A stretch of 64,000 nt of DNA from Hordeum vulgare subsp. vulgare (taxonomy: Eukaryota; Streptophyta; Magnoliopsida; Poales; Poaceae): assembly GCF_904849725.1 (NCBI RefSeq), contig NC_058524.1, positions 486,397,763-486,461,762 on the forward strand. The letters are read 5' to 3'. This document shows, piece after piece, positions 33,867 to 44,600 of the stretch; the stretch's first letter is position 1, and each line of letters opens with the position of its first letter. The notes under the pieces were generated by a model that saw only the letters and a program-made list of their open reading frames with translations, made no database searches and was not told the origin of the DNA. The translations under genes were made by a program, and so were the position numbers.

Positions 33867-35694
33867 TGTTGGAAATATGCCCTAGAGGCAATGGTAAATA
33901 TTTATTATTATATTTCCTGTTTAAAGATAATCGTTTATTATCCATGCTATAATTGTACCGAATGAAAAAATAGATACATGTGTGGATATATAGACAAAAC
34001 AATGTCCCTAGCAAGCCTCTAGTTGGCTAGCTAGTTGATCAATGATAGTCAAGGTTTTCTGACTATATGCAAGTGTTGTCACTTGATAACTGGATCACAT
34101 CATTAGGAGAATCATGTGATGGACTAGACCCAAACTATGAACGTAGCATATTGATCGTGTCATTTTATTTCTATTGTTTTCTGCGTGTCAAGAATTTATT
34201 CCTATGACCATGAGATCATATAACTCACTGGCACCGGAGGAATACCTTGTGTGCATCAAACGTCGCAACGTAACTGGGTGACTATAAAGGTGCTCTACAG
34301 GTATCTCCGAAGGTGTCCGTTGAGTTAGTATGGATCAAGATTGGGATTTGTCACTCCGTGTGACGGAGAAGTATCTCGGGGCCCACTCGGTAATACAACA
34401 TCACACACAAGCCTTGCAAGCAATGTGACTAAGTGTAAGTCATAGGATCTTGTATTACGGAACGAGTAAAGAGGCTTGCCAATAACGAGATTGAAATAGG
34501 TATGCGAAACCGACAATCAAATCTCGGGCAAGTAACATACGGAAGGACAAAGGGAATGACATACGGGATTATATGAATCCTTGGCACTGAGGTTCAACCG
34601 ATAAGATCTTCGGAGAATATGTAGGATCCAATATGGGCATCCAGGTCCCGCTATTGGATATTGACCGAGGAGTGCCTCGGGGCATGTCTACATACTTCTC
34701 GAACCCGCAGGGTTTGCACACTTAAGGTTTGATGATGTTTTAGTATAATTGAGTTATATGTGTGGTTACCGAATGTTGTTTAGAGTCCCGGATGAGATCA
34801 CGGACGTCACGAGGGTTTCCGGAATGGTCGGGAAACAAAGATTGATATATAGGATGGTTTCATTTGGTCACCGGAAAGTTTCGGGCAATTCCGGCAGTGT
34901 ACCGGGAGTGACGAATGGGTTTCGGGAGTTCACCGGTAGGGGCCCAACCACCCGGGAGTGAGCCCAAGGCACTAGGGTGGCGCCACGAGTCCTTAGTGGG
35001 CTGGTGGAGTCAGCCCAAGGGGGCCATGGCGCCACATAAGAAAATACCAAAAGAAAATAAAAGGAAAAGGGAAAGAGGGAGGTGGGAAGGAAGAGGAGGA
35101 CTCCTCCTTCCCAAACCGAATTGGAGGAGGAGGAGTCCCCTCCCTTGGCCGGCGCACCTTGAGGCCTTGTACCTCAAGGCTAGCCCTCCCCCTCCCTCTT
35201 ATATATATTGGTGGTTTAGGTCTGATTTGAGACACAACTTTGCCACGTGCAACTCAAACCTATACCACGTAGTTTTACCTCTAGATCGGATTTCTGCGGA
35301 GCTCGGGCGGAGCCCTGCAGGAGTAGATCATCACCACCACCGGAGCGCCGTCACACTGCCGAAGAAATCATCTACTTCTCCATCTTGCTTGCTAGATCAA
35401 GAAGGCCGAGATCATCGTCGAGTTGTACGTGTGCTGAACACGGAGGTGTCGTCCGTTCGGCACTAGATCGAAACGGATCGTGGGACGGATCGTGGGACAG
35501 ATCATGGGACGGTTCGTGGGACGGTTCGAGGGACGTGAAGACGTTCCACTACATCAACCGCGTTTCTTAACGCTTCCTGCTGTGCGATCTACAAGGGTAC
35601 GTAGATACAAATCTCCTCTCGTAGATGGACATCACCATGATAGGTCTTCGTGTGCGTAGGAATTTTTTTGTTTCCCATGCAACTTTACCCAAAA
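33867..35694 (+). repeat. BARE/Angela-like LTR, plus orientation
   Basis: It begins tgttggaaatatgccctaga after a polypurine tract (caagtgggagac, 33855-33866), the same as at 62018-62035. It contains a TATA box near 35199-35209 and ends near 35694 with a degraded form of the usual ccccaaca end. The gccctagaggcaat start is diagnostic of the BARE/WIS/Angela group. Confidence 0.9.
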
Positions 35695-36506
35695 TATGTG
35701 TGAGGTCAAACTCGGTGGGTCCGAAATGTGAAAGTTGGTGACACCGAATTTGAGTATGTGGAATTGGACAGAGTGATTATGTGGGAAAATGACTGAGTAT
35801 TTTGGTGGCTAACTTTGAGCACTTGAGCAACCAGTTCATTTTACTACCTCGGCCCCTTTTAGTAGTGTTGGCTTTCCTATGGACTCAAAAGTGATTTCTC
35901 ACAAATATAAAATGAAGAATCTTCTAGCTTGAACCTTGAGCCAATATTATTCCTTTCTTGCATCAAGGGGCATCTCCACATAAGCCTTTAGCCATAACAT
36001 CTTTTGAAATTTTCTGAAATATACTTGGAAAAACATATTAGTCCAATGATGCATATGTTGTGATCAATTATCAAAACCACCCTAGGGAGCAATTGTTCTT
36101 TCAATCTCCCCCTTTTGGTAATTGATGAAAACATATAGATCAAAGCTTCGACAAAAGATATAATCAATGATTAGCATCGACGCTTTGAGAAGTATGTGAA
36201 AAGCAAGATCTCCCCCTAAATTTGTGCATTATTTAAAATTTGCGTTTGAATGCAAGCACACAATCGATTAGGATCATGGGTCAGTCTTCCATGTCACATA
36301 CATCTTGGTGGTGCGCATACAAGGTAAGAATAAAGAGTAATGCACATGACCCCAAGAAGATAAGTGAGTGATCTTCACATAGATAGCTAAAAGGATAATA
36401 ACGTAGCATCAACCAAGCAAAGTGTATGATCAAACACAAATAACGGGATAAAGTCATCCAAAAGACCAAAGTTCTGAAATCAAAATGAGAGCAAACAAAG
36501 TCAAAA

Positions 36507-36527
36507 TCTCTCTCTCTCTCTCTCGGT
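36507..36527. repeat. (TC)n microsatellite
   Basis: A run of about ten TC units lies in the 3' non-coding part of the Maximus-like fragment. Confidence 0.9.
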
Positions 36528-36639
36528 CTATGATCTATACATTCCCCCCCCCCTTTGGCAACAAGTTACCAAAAAGTTCAAGAAGTATATAACTACTCGT
36601 CTCTCTGGGCAGCTAATGACGGAGTCTACAGAAGAGTGT

Positions 36640-37780
36640 CTACGAAGGCATCTGCTGAATGTTCTGGAGCTGGAGGAGTTGATACTGGAGGTGCTTGAGC
36701 TGGAGCTGGGGTTGAAGGTGCTGATGCTTGAGCTGAAGAAGTCTGTCTTGTCTCGTGAGCAGGAACAATGCCTGATCTAGGCTGGGTGCTGAACTGTGTG
36801 GTAGTGAGAGGAGGTGACTCTTCATCGTCGTCATCTTCATCTTCATCATCATCATCATCTCAGTGAGATATCTCCATTGAGTCAACTTCATGTTGAAGTT
36901 GTTTGACTATAGTGGTCAAATCAGTTACCTTCACATCCATGTCATGTAACTTTGTTTCCATGACTCTGTGAAGGCTTTTGTGACTTTGCAGTATCTCCTG
37001 GATGTTCTTCTTCATGAATTGGACAAATCTAACTAGAAATGCCATTTTCTTATATTGATTTCTGGGTTGTGGAACTGGTGGTGGAACATTTCTAGCAGCC
37101 TCAGCTTCTGCTGCCTCTGCTGCCATTCTTGCTGCACGTGAGCTAGGATCATTTTTCATCCATCACCACAACATTGTCTTCAAATTCTGACTGAAGGAGT
37201 CGATGGGGATGATCAAGGAGATATGCATGCTTGCCTAGCTTCGCATTGATAAGCATCTGACTGTAAGGGGCATATCCACATGACCTTTTCTGATCAACAA
37301 CAGTCCTCCACATAGTCTCTACTATCAAGTCCATCACTATGAATCTGGTGTGAGAGTCCAAATGGTGCAGCACATTGATGGAGTGTCCTTGAATCATCCT
37401 ATCATCACCTGATTTAGGCATCAAGGTGTGTCTCAGAATGGTGTTAGTTGTGGGTATCCCTGCTTGCAACAAGTATACTAAGCCCATCTTGTGACTAGCC
37501 AAATACTTGTGAGGAATTGGCTTGTACATGTTTGCCATGGTGTTGTGGCTCATCTTTGCTTCAGAATACACATCCACATCACTCTCTTTCTTCTTGGGGG
37601 CACCAATGATATTGGCCCACTCATCAATCATAGACTCATATTTGTGAGCATCGGACATCCATAACAACGACCATCTCCATAGAAATGAACAGTTGAGTAA
37701 AATTGCATGATCAACTCATCATTCCATCGGGTCATCTCTTTTCCAAGAAAGTCTTTAGAGTCCACTAGCCTGAAATTTTC
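36640..37780 (-). pseudogene. Third ORF remnant of the Maximus-like element
   Basis: Frames on the minus strand read WNDELIMQFYSTVHF near 37690, then SMIDEWANIIGAPKKKESD, MGLVYLLQAGIPTTNTILRH and RFIVMDLIVETMWRTVVD, ending in an acidic, proline/glutamine-rich tail. At least two frameshifts separate the pieces. It parallels the C-terminal third of the ORF at 340-3984 (WNNELILQFYATLH; NILLNIIHGIPI), so both belong to one protein family of SIRE/Maximus elements. Function unknown. Confidence 0.7.
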
Positions 37781-39710
37781 TTGGACAACTCTTCCTTAAG
37801 ATACCCGTTAAGGAACGTCGTTCTGCATCCATCTGCCAGATTTCATAATCAAAAAATGCAGCTATTGCTAACATGATTTGGACGGACTTAAGCATCGCTA
37901 CGGGTGAGAATGTCTCATCGTAGTCAACTCCTTGAACTAGTGAAAAACCCTTTGCCACAAGTCCACCTTTATAAACGGTCATATTACCGTTTGCGTCCGT
38001 CTTCTTCTTAAAGATCCATTTCTTCTGAATAGCCTTTCGACCTTCGGGTAATACTTCCAAAGTCCATACTTTGTTTTCATACATAGATCCCATCTCGGAT
38101 TTCATGGCTTCTGACCATCTGTTAGAATATGGGCCCACCATTGCTTCTCCATAATTCACCGGCTCATTGTTGTCTAACAACATGATTGACAAGACAGGAT
38201 TCCCGTACCACTCAGGAGCAGTACGTGCTCTTGTCGACCTGCGAGGTCCGATAGCAACTTGATCTAGAAAAGCTCCGTTCTTAGCGACAAACACTTTGCC
38301 CTCGGATTTGAGATAGAAAGTATACCCAACTGTCTCTTTTGGGTAACCTATGAAGACGCACCTTAACGCTTTGGGTTCCATCTTTTGATGGTGCCCTATT
38401 TTGGGTAACCTATGAAGACGCACCTTAACGCTTTCGTCTCAACGGATTTTGATGGTGCCCTATTTAAAGTGAATGCAACTGTCTCCAATGCATAGCCCCA
38501 AAACAATAACGACAAATCGGTAAGAGACATCATAGAACGCACCATATCCAATAAAGTAAGATTACGACGTTCAGACACACCATTGCGTTGTAGTGTTTCA
38601 GGCGGTGTCAACTGTGAAACAATTCCATACTATCTTAAGTGAGCACCAAACTCGTAACTCAGATACTCACCTCCTCGATCAGATCGTAGGAATTTGATCT
38701 TCTTGTTACGATGATTTTCAACTTCACTCCGAAATTGCTTGAACTTTCTAACGTTTCAGACTTGTGCTTCATGAAGTAAATATAATCATACCTACTCAAA
38801 TCATTAGTGAAGGTGAGAAAATAATGATATCCACCATGCGCCTCTATGCTCATCGGTCCGCACACATCAGTATGTATGATTTCCAACAAGTCACTTGCAC
38901 GCTCCATTGTTCCGGAGAACGGAGTCTTAGTCATCTTGCCCATGAGACATGGTTCGCATGTGTCAAGTGATTCAAAATCAAGTGACTCCAAAAGTCCATC
39001 AGCATGGAGTTTCTACATGCGTTTTACACCAATATGACCTAAGTGGCAGTGCCACAAGAAAGTGGCGCTATCATTATTAACTCTACATCTTTTGGTCTCA
39101 ATGTTATGGACATGAGTGTCATCACTATCGAGATTCAATATGAACAAACCCCTCACATTGGGTGCATGACCATAAAAGATGTTACTCATATAGATAGAAC
39201 AACCATTATTCTATGACTTAAATGAGTAACCGTCTCGCAATAAACAAGATCCAGATATAATGTTCATGCTTAACGCAGGCACTAAATAACAGTTATTTAA
39301 GTTCATCACTAATCCTGATGGTAACTGAAGTGAGATTGTGTCGACGGCGATCACAGCAACCTTGGAACCATTTCCCAAGCGCATCATCACTTCATCCTTC
39401 GCCAACCTTCGTTTATTCTGTAGTTCCTGTTTTGAGTTGCAAATGTGAGCAACAGAACCGGTATGAAATACGCAGGCACTACTACGAGAGCTGATGAGAT
39501 ACACATCAATAACATGTATATCAAATATACATTGTTTGGCGTTGGCCGCCTTCTTACTGGCCAGATACTTGGGTAAGTTTTGCTTCCACTGACCAGTTCC
39601 CTTGCAATAATAACACTCAGTTTCCAGCTTAGGTCCAGCCTTGGGTTTCTTTGTCGGAGGGGCAATAGATTTGCCACTCTTCTTGGAGTTACCCTTCTTT
39701 CCTTTGTCTT
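37781..39710 (-). pseudogene. BARE-like pol of copy 2, rearranged
   Basis: The protease motif reads CVFHTGSVAHIC, with H in place of the catalytic aspartate. Integrase pieces include LESLDFESLDTCEPCLMGK, HTDVCGPMSIEAHGGY and NGVSERRNLTLLDM, the last keeping its glutamate. A 60-65-bp segment at 38339-38460 is duplicated in tandem. About 55 codons present in copy 1 between FVAKN and IGPRRSTR are missing near 38270. Reverse transcriptase runs from KVWTLEVLPEGRKAI to DYEIWQMDA and then breaks off. Several frameshifts are present. Confidence 0.87.
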
Positions 39711-40366
39711 TTTTCATGAACTGGTGGTCTTATTGACCATCAACACTTGATGCTCTTTCTGGATTTCTGACTCTGCGACTTTCAGCATCACAAACAGCTC
39801 GGCGAGTGACTTATTCATCCCTTGCATGTTGTAGTTCAACACGAAGCTCTTATAGCTAGGTGGCAGTGATTGAACAACTCTGTCAATGATAGCCTCTTGC
39901 GGGAGTTCAATCCCCAGCTCAGCTAGACGGTTAGAGTACCCAGACATTCTGAGTATGTGTTCACTGACAGACCCGTTCTCCTCCATTTTGCAAGCATAGA
40001 ACTTATCGGAGGTGTCATACCTCTCGATCTAGGCATTCTTATCAAAGATAAACTTTAACTCCTGGAACATCTCATATTCTCCATGACGTTCAAAACGTCT
40101 TTGAAGTCCCAGTTCTAAGCCATACAAACTGCACATTGAACCAATGAGTAGTCATCCTTACGCGACAGCCAAGCGTTCAAAACATCTTGGGTCGCCGTAG
40201 CAGCTGGTGCATCACCTAGCGCAGCATCAAGGACATATTGCTTTTGGCCAGCCGTGAGGATAAGCCTCAGACTACGAGCCCAGTCAACAAAGTTGCTTCC
40301 ATCATCTTTCAACTTAGCTTTCTCTAGGAACGTATTACAATTCAGGGTTGCTATTGCGCGAGCCAT
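39711..40366 (-). pseudogene. BARE-like gag of copy 2
   Basis: It begins MARAIATLNCNTFLEKAKLK at 40366 and keeps GSNFVDWARSLRL and AWLSRKDDYSLVQCAV before a frameshift near 40115. It resumes with VSEHILRMSGYSNRLAELGIEL and FVLNYNMQGMNKSLAELF. The zinc knuckle lies just downstream, in the adjacent pol entry near 39610. It reads CYYCKGTGQWKQNL, so the histidine and last cysteine of the CCHC pattern are lost. Confidence 0.85.
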
Positions 40367-41675
40367 CGATCTACAACATAAAATTTTGCAAAGATTACTT
40401 AGACTATGTTCAAGACAATTGAGTTTAGCTAATCATATTACTAATAAACTCCCACTCAAATAGACATCCCTCTAGTCATTTGAGTGTGGCATGATCCAAA
40501 TCCACTAACTCAAGTCCGATCATCACGTGAGTTGAGATTAGTTTCAATGGTGAAAATCTCCATGTTGATCATATCATCTATATTATTCATGCTCGACCTT
40601 TTGGTCTCTTGTATTCCGAGGCCATGTGTGTACATACTAGGCTCGTCAATTTTAACCCCAGTAATCCGCGTGTGCAACATGTGTGTACATACTAGGCTCG
40701 TCAATTTTAACCCCAGTAATCCGCGTGCGCAACTGTTTTGCACCCTTTGTATGTGAAAATTGAGTCTACCACACCTGATCATCACGTGGTGTCTCGAAAC
40801 AATGAACTGTCGCAACGGTGCACAGTCGGGGAGAACACAATTTTATCTTGAAATTTTAGTGAGGAATCACCTTATAATGCTACCGTCGTCCTAAGAAAAA
40901 TAAGGTGCATAAAAGGATTAACATCACATGCAAATCAAAAGTGACATGATATGGCCATAAACTTGTGCTTCTTCATCTCCATCACCAAAGCACCGGCATG
41001 ATCTCCATCGTCACCGGCATCGTACCATGATCTCCATCATCATTATCTCCACCATTGTGCTGCCATCAAGGTTGTCGCGCTATCTATGTTGTTACTACTA
41101 AAGCTACTGTCTAGCGATATAGCAAGAGCATGTGCAAGTGCAAAATAAATTTAAAGACAACCCTATGGTTCATGACGGTTGTCGTATCATCGACGTGCAA
41201 GTCGATATTTAACTATTACAACATGATCATCACATACATCCAATATATCATATCATGTCATTAGCCATATCACATCACAAGCATACCCTGCAAAAAACAA
41301 GTTAGACGTCCTCTAATTTGTCGTTGCATGTTTTATGTGGCTACTATAGGTATCTAGTATGATCGCATCTTACATATGCAAATCCACAAGGTGATATGCA
41401 AATTGCTATTTAACCTTCTCCAAGGACCGCCTCGCTCAAATCCGATTCAACTAAAGTTGAAGAAACACACACCCGCCAGTCATGTTTATGCAACAAGTTG
41501 CATGTCAGTCGATGAAACCGGTCTCTCATATGTGTACGAGTAAAGTTGGTCCGCGCCGCTTCAATCCAACAATGTCGCTGAATCAAGAAAAGACTAAGGA
41601 GGGAAGCAAATTGAACATCAACGCCCACAAACTATTTTGTGTTCTACTCGAGATATCATCTACACATGAACCTAT
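40367..41675 (-). other. 5' leader of BARE copy 2
   Basis: Non-coding leader between primer site and gag. Parts match the leader of copy 1 (33665-33830) and, in the opposite direction, 57060-58330. It contains a 55-bp tandem duplication at 40623-40732. No gene is seen. Confidence 0.8.
40623..40732. repeat. 55-bp tandem duplication in the leader
   Basis: Units 40623-40677 and 40678-40732 both begin catgtgtgtacatactaggc and differ at a single base near the end (gtgtgcaa against gtgcgcaa). Confidence 0.93.
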
Positions 41676-41686
41676 CTCTGATACCA
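41676..41686 (-). promoter_or_regulatory. Primer binding site of BARE copy 2
   Basis: The minus strand reads TGGTATCAGAG beside the LTR end, fixing the minus orientation. Confidence 0.88.
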
Positions 41687-41687
41687 C

Positions 41688-44600
41688 TGTTGGGGAACAT
41701 TGCATGGGAAACAAAAAAATTCCTACGCACACGAAAGATCTATCATGGTGATGATCATCTACGAGAGGGGAGATCGGAACCACATACCCTTGTAGATCGG
41801 TTAGTGGGAAGCATTAAGAAACGCAGTTGATGTAGTGGAACGTATTCACAATCCGAATCATAGCCGTCCCGATCCAGCGCCGAACAGACGGCACCTGTGT
41901 GTTCACCACACGTACAGCTCGACGACGATCTCTGCCTTCTTGATCCAGCAAGAGGGTGCAGAGAGGTAGATGAGTGCTCTGGTAGTGCGACGATGTGACG
42001 GCAATGGTGGTGGAGCTAGTCCAGCAGGGCTTCGCCTAAGCACCGTTGAAACTAGACTAGAGGAGAAACGGATCTAGAGAGAGGGAAGCACGTGGTTTAT
42101 TGTTGTGTCCAAAACCCTCAAAAACCTCTAGTATATATAGGAGGAGAGGAGAGGATGCATCCTTAGCCAATACTCCAAGGAGAAGGGGTCGGCCGAACCA
42201 AGGAAGAGTCCACCTTCCCTTGTGGGAAGGTGGTCTACTTTGGGAGGTGTCACGCCCAAGATGCGACCCTATCCTCAATTTGGCACGAGGGCCTCGACAG
42301 GGATAGAAGCGCATCTCGTCGTGTCGCAAGAATGGATATCGTTACAAGTACATGTACTGAAAAGAAGAGATATATATATAGAATTGGCTTACACTCGCCA
42401 CAAGCTACATCAAAGTCACAGTAGTACAATACATAATCATCATGAAGAAGAGCAGGGTCCGACTACGGACGAAAACAAACGAGAAAAGAAGAACGACGTC
42501 CATCCTTGCTATCCCAGGCTGCCGGCCTGGAACCCATCCTAGATCGATGAAGAAGAAGAAGAAGAAGAAGCAACTCCAAATGAACAACCAACGCGCTCGC
42601 ATCAAGTAACCTTTACATGTACGTGCAACTGGTGTTGTAATAATCTGTGAGCCATAGGGGACTCGGCAATCTCATTTCCAAAGGTATCAAGACTAGCAAA
42701 GCTTAAAGGTGAGGTAAGGTTAAGTGGTGAGGTTGCAGCAGCGGCTAAGCATATATTTGGTGGCTAAACTTACGAGTACAAGAAATAAGAGGGGGAATAT
42801 CTACGCATAGCGGACGTGACTATTGATGATCAAATGAATGATTGTGATTACCTACCTACGTCAGACATAACCCCACCGTGTCCTCGATCAGAGAAGGAAC
42901 TCACGAAAGAGACAGTCACAGTTACGCACACAGTTGGCATATTTCAATTAAATTAACTTCAAGTTATCTAGAACCAGTGTTAAACAAAGTATCCACGTTG
43001 CCACATAACCGCGGGCACGGCTTTCCGAAAAGATTTAACCCTGCAGGGGTGCTCCAACTAGTCCATCACAAATTACCACAAGCCGCATAGAAATCCTCGA
43101 TCACGACACTCGCGATCTCGTCGGATTCCTTAGTGGAGAACCTCAACTCTGAGATTACCCAAAGCATCACCGAAATCCCGATGCACAAGATATCTCGTCA
43201 AAGGTAAAACTAATCCAGCAAGGCCACCTCGCGTGTTGACGATCCCGATAGGAGCCGCGTATCTCATTCTCAGGACACGACGGATAAGCTACGCGTACGG
43301 AGGCCTGATAGAAATTACCCAAGTTTCCCTGGGTTGGCCCCGCATAGTGCTCTGTTTTGGACCAGCGCCATCAGCACTGGCCCCTGTATTATGTAGAATT
43401 ACTCCTCGGGTAGAACTAACTCCCTATGCATTTCAGTATTATCAGAATTATTATGTTGGTCCAAATAGTACCAATGTTGGGCCTTTACAGGCCAGCTTTA
43501 ATCTAAAACGAATTATCAAGGGGGTCCCCATAACAACCCCGATCGTGTTAGGAGCGCTCAATTATGGAACATAACACCGGTAGCCAAAACTAAGGGGGCA
43601 AAGGTGGAACAAAACACCAGGCTAGAAAGGTCGAGCCTTCCACCTTTTACCAAGTATATAGGTGCATTAAATTAAATAGCATTTAATATGGTGATATAAC
43701 AAGGAACCCATGTTATCACATGGAAGCAACTGCACCTGCAACTAGCAACGCTAACATATGGTTTAAGCAAGCGGTAACATAGCCAATCGGTGGTTTGCTA
43801 GGTTGTGAACAGGTTGAAGGTTTTCATGGCATTGATGAGAGGCTGATATTTAACATGTGGTAGGCAACGAGACATAATGATAGAAACGGTAAAACTAGCA
43901 TGGCAATGATAGTAATGGTATCTGGGGAAATGGTCATCTTTCCTGAGATCCCGCTTGGAAGAAGAATGCCTCCGTGAAGCAGACGAACCGATGTAGTCGA
44001 ACGGGTCCTCACAATCCGACACGCTTGCGGAACTCTATTGAGACGAAGCAAACCGGAAACACAAATCAACACACGATATTCACCACACGATGCACAACAC
44101 AAATGATGCATGAGCAGTTGTATACATGCAAGTCACGGCATGACGATTCACACAAACAAACACTACACCTTAAGTGAAGTTCAATATGCAACGAGTTGCA
44201 TATTGACGAAACTCCATGTTTATTTATTTAGTTCTATCCTGATTAGGTACACGGCAATATTAAATGTGGTTAAACATGGCAAGAGGTGAAGCGTAATTAA
44301 ACTACCTTTCTAGACATTTTAAATAAGGTCGGAAATGAAATATAGCATCTCCGAGACGACCTCACATGTTAATTTACAATTCTGTCCAGATCTGAACTAA
44401 CACATTTAATTAGTTGTTAAACAGCAAAACAAATAGGTTCACGTGATTCTACGCGTCGTTACAAGCAATTTACACAAAGAGAACATCTCCAACGGAGCTA
44501 CGGATCAAAAGATACAAGCACCGCAAGATATGATGGCATGAATGCAATATGTGTGCATCGACGGTCACGAGCACTTCAAAACATACAACCAGCAAGAGAA

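Larger units (their letters stand above)
30396..35694. mobile_element. BARE/WIS/Angela-like Copia copy 1, coding region inverted relative to its right LTR
   Basis: The coding sequence (33664 to 30401) reads on the minus strand and ends with gag leader at about 33830. The next 34 bases and the LTR (33867-35694) read in the plus direction, with a polypurine tract on the left of the LTR. The left part is cut by the Gypsy insertion at 30396. The arrangement fits an internal inversion (see findings). Confidence 0.8.
35695..37780 (-). mobile_element. 3' end of a second Maximus-like Copia element
   Basis: In minus orientation it holds a broken third ORF (37780-36640), polypurine tracts at about 36560-36545 and 36118-36104, and 409 bp of 3' LTR (36103-35695) beginning TGAAAGAACAATTG. 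It is truncated on the left by BARE copy 1 and on the right by an abrupt junction with BARE copy 2. Confidence 0.72.

Noticed and set aside
35041..35466. 183-codon plus-strand frame in the BARE LTR
   Set aside because: It spans the TATA box and leader of an LTR; similar frames in other LTR copies are closed.
43233..43574. 113-codon frame in the solo-LTR-like insertion
   Set aside because: No domain, no start context, and neighbouring frames are equally long; treated as chance.
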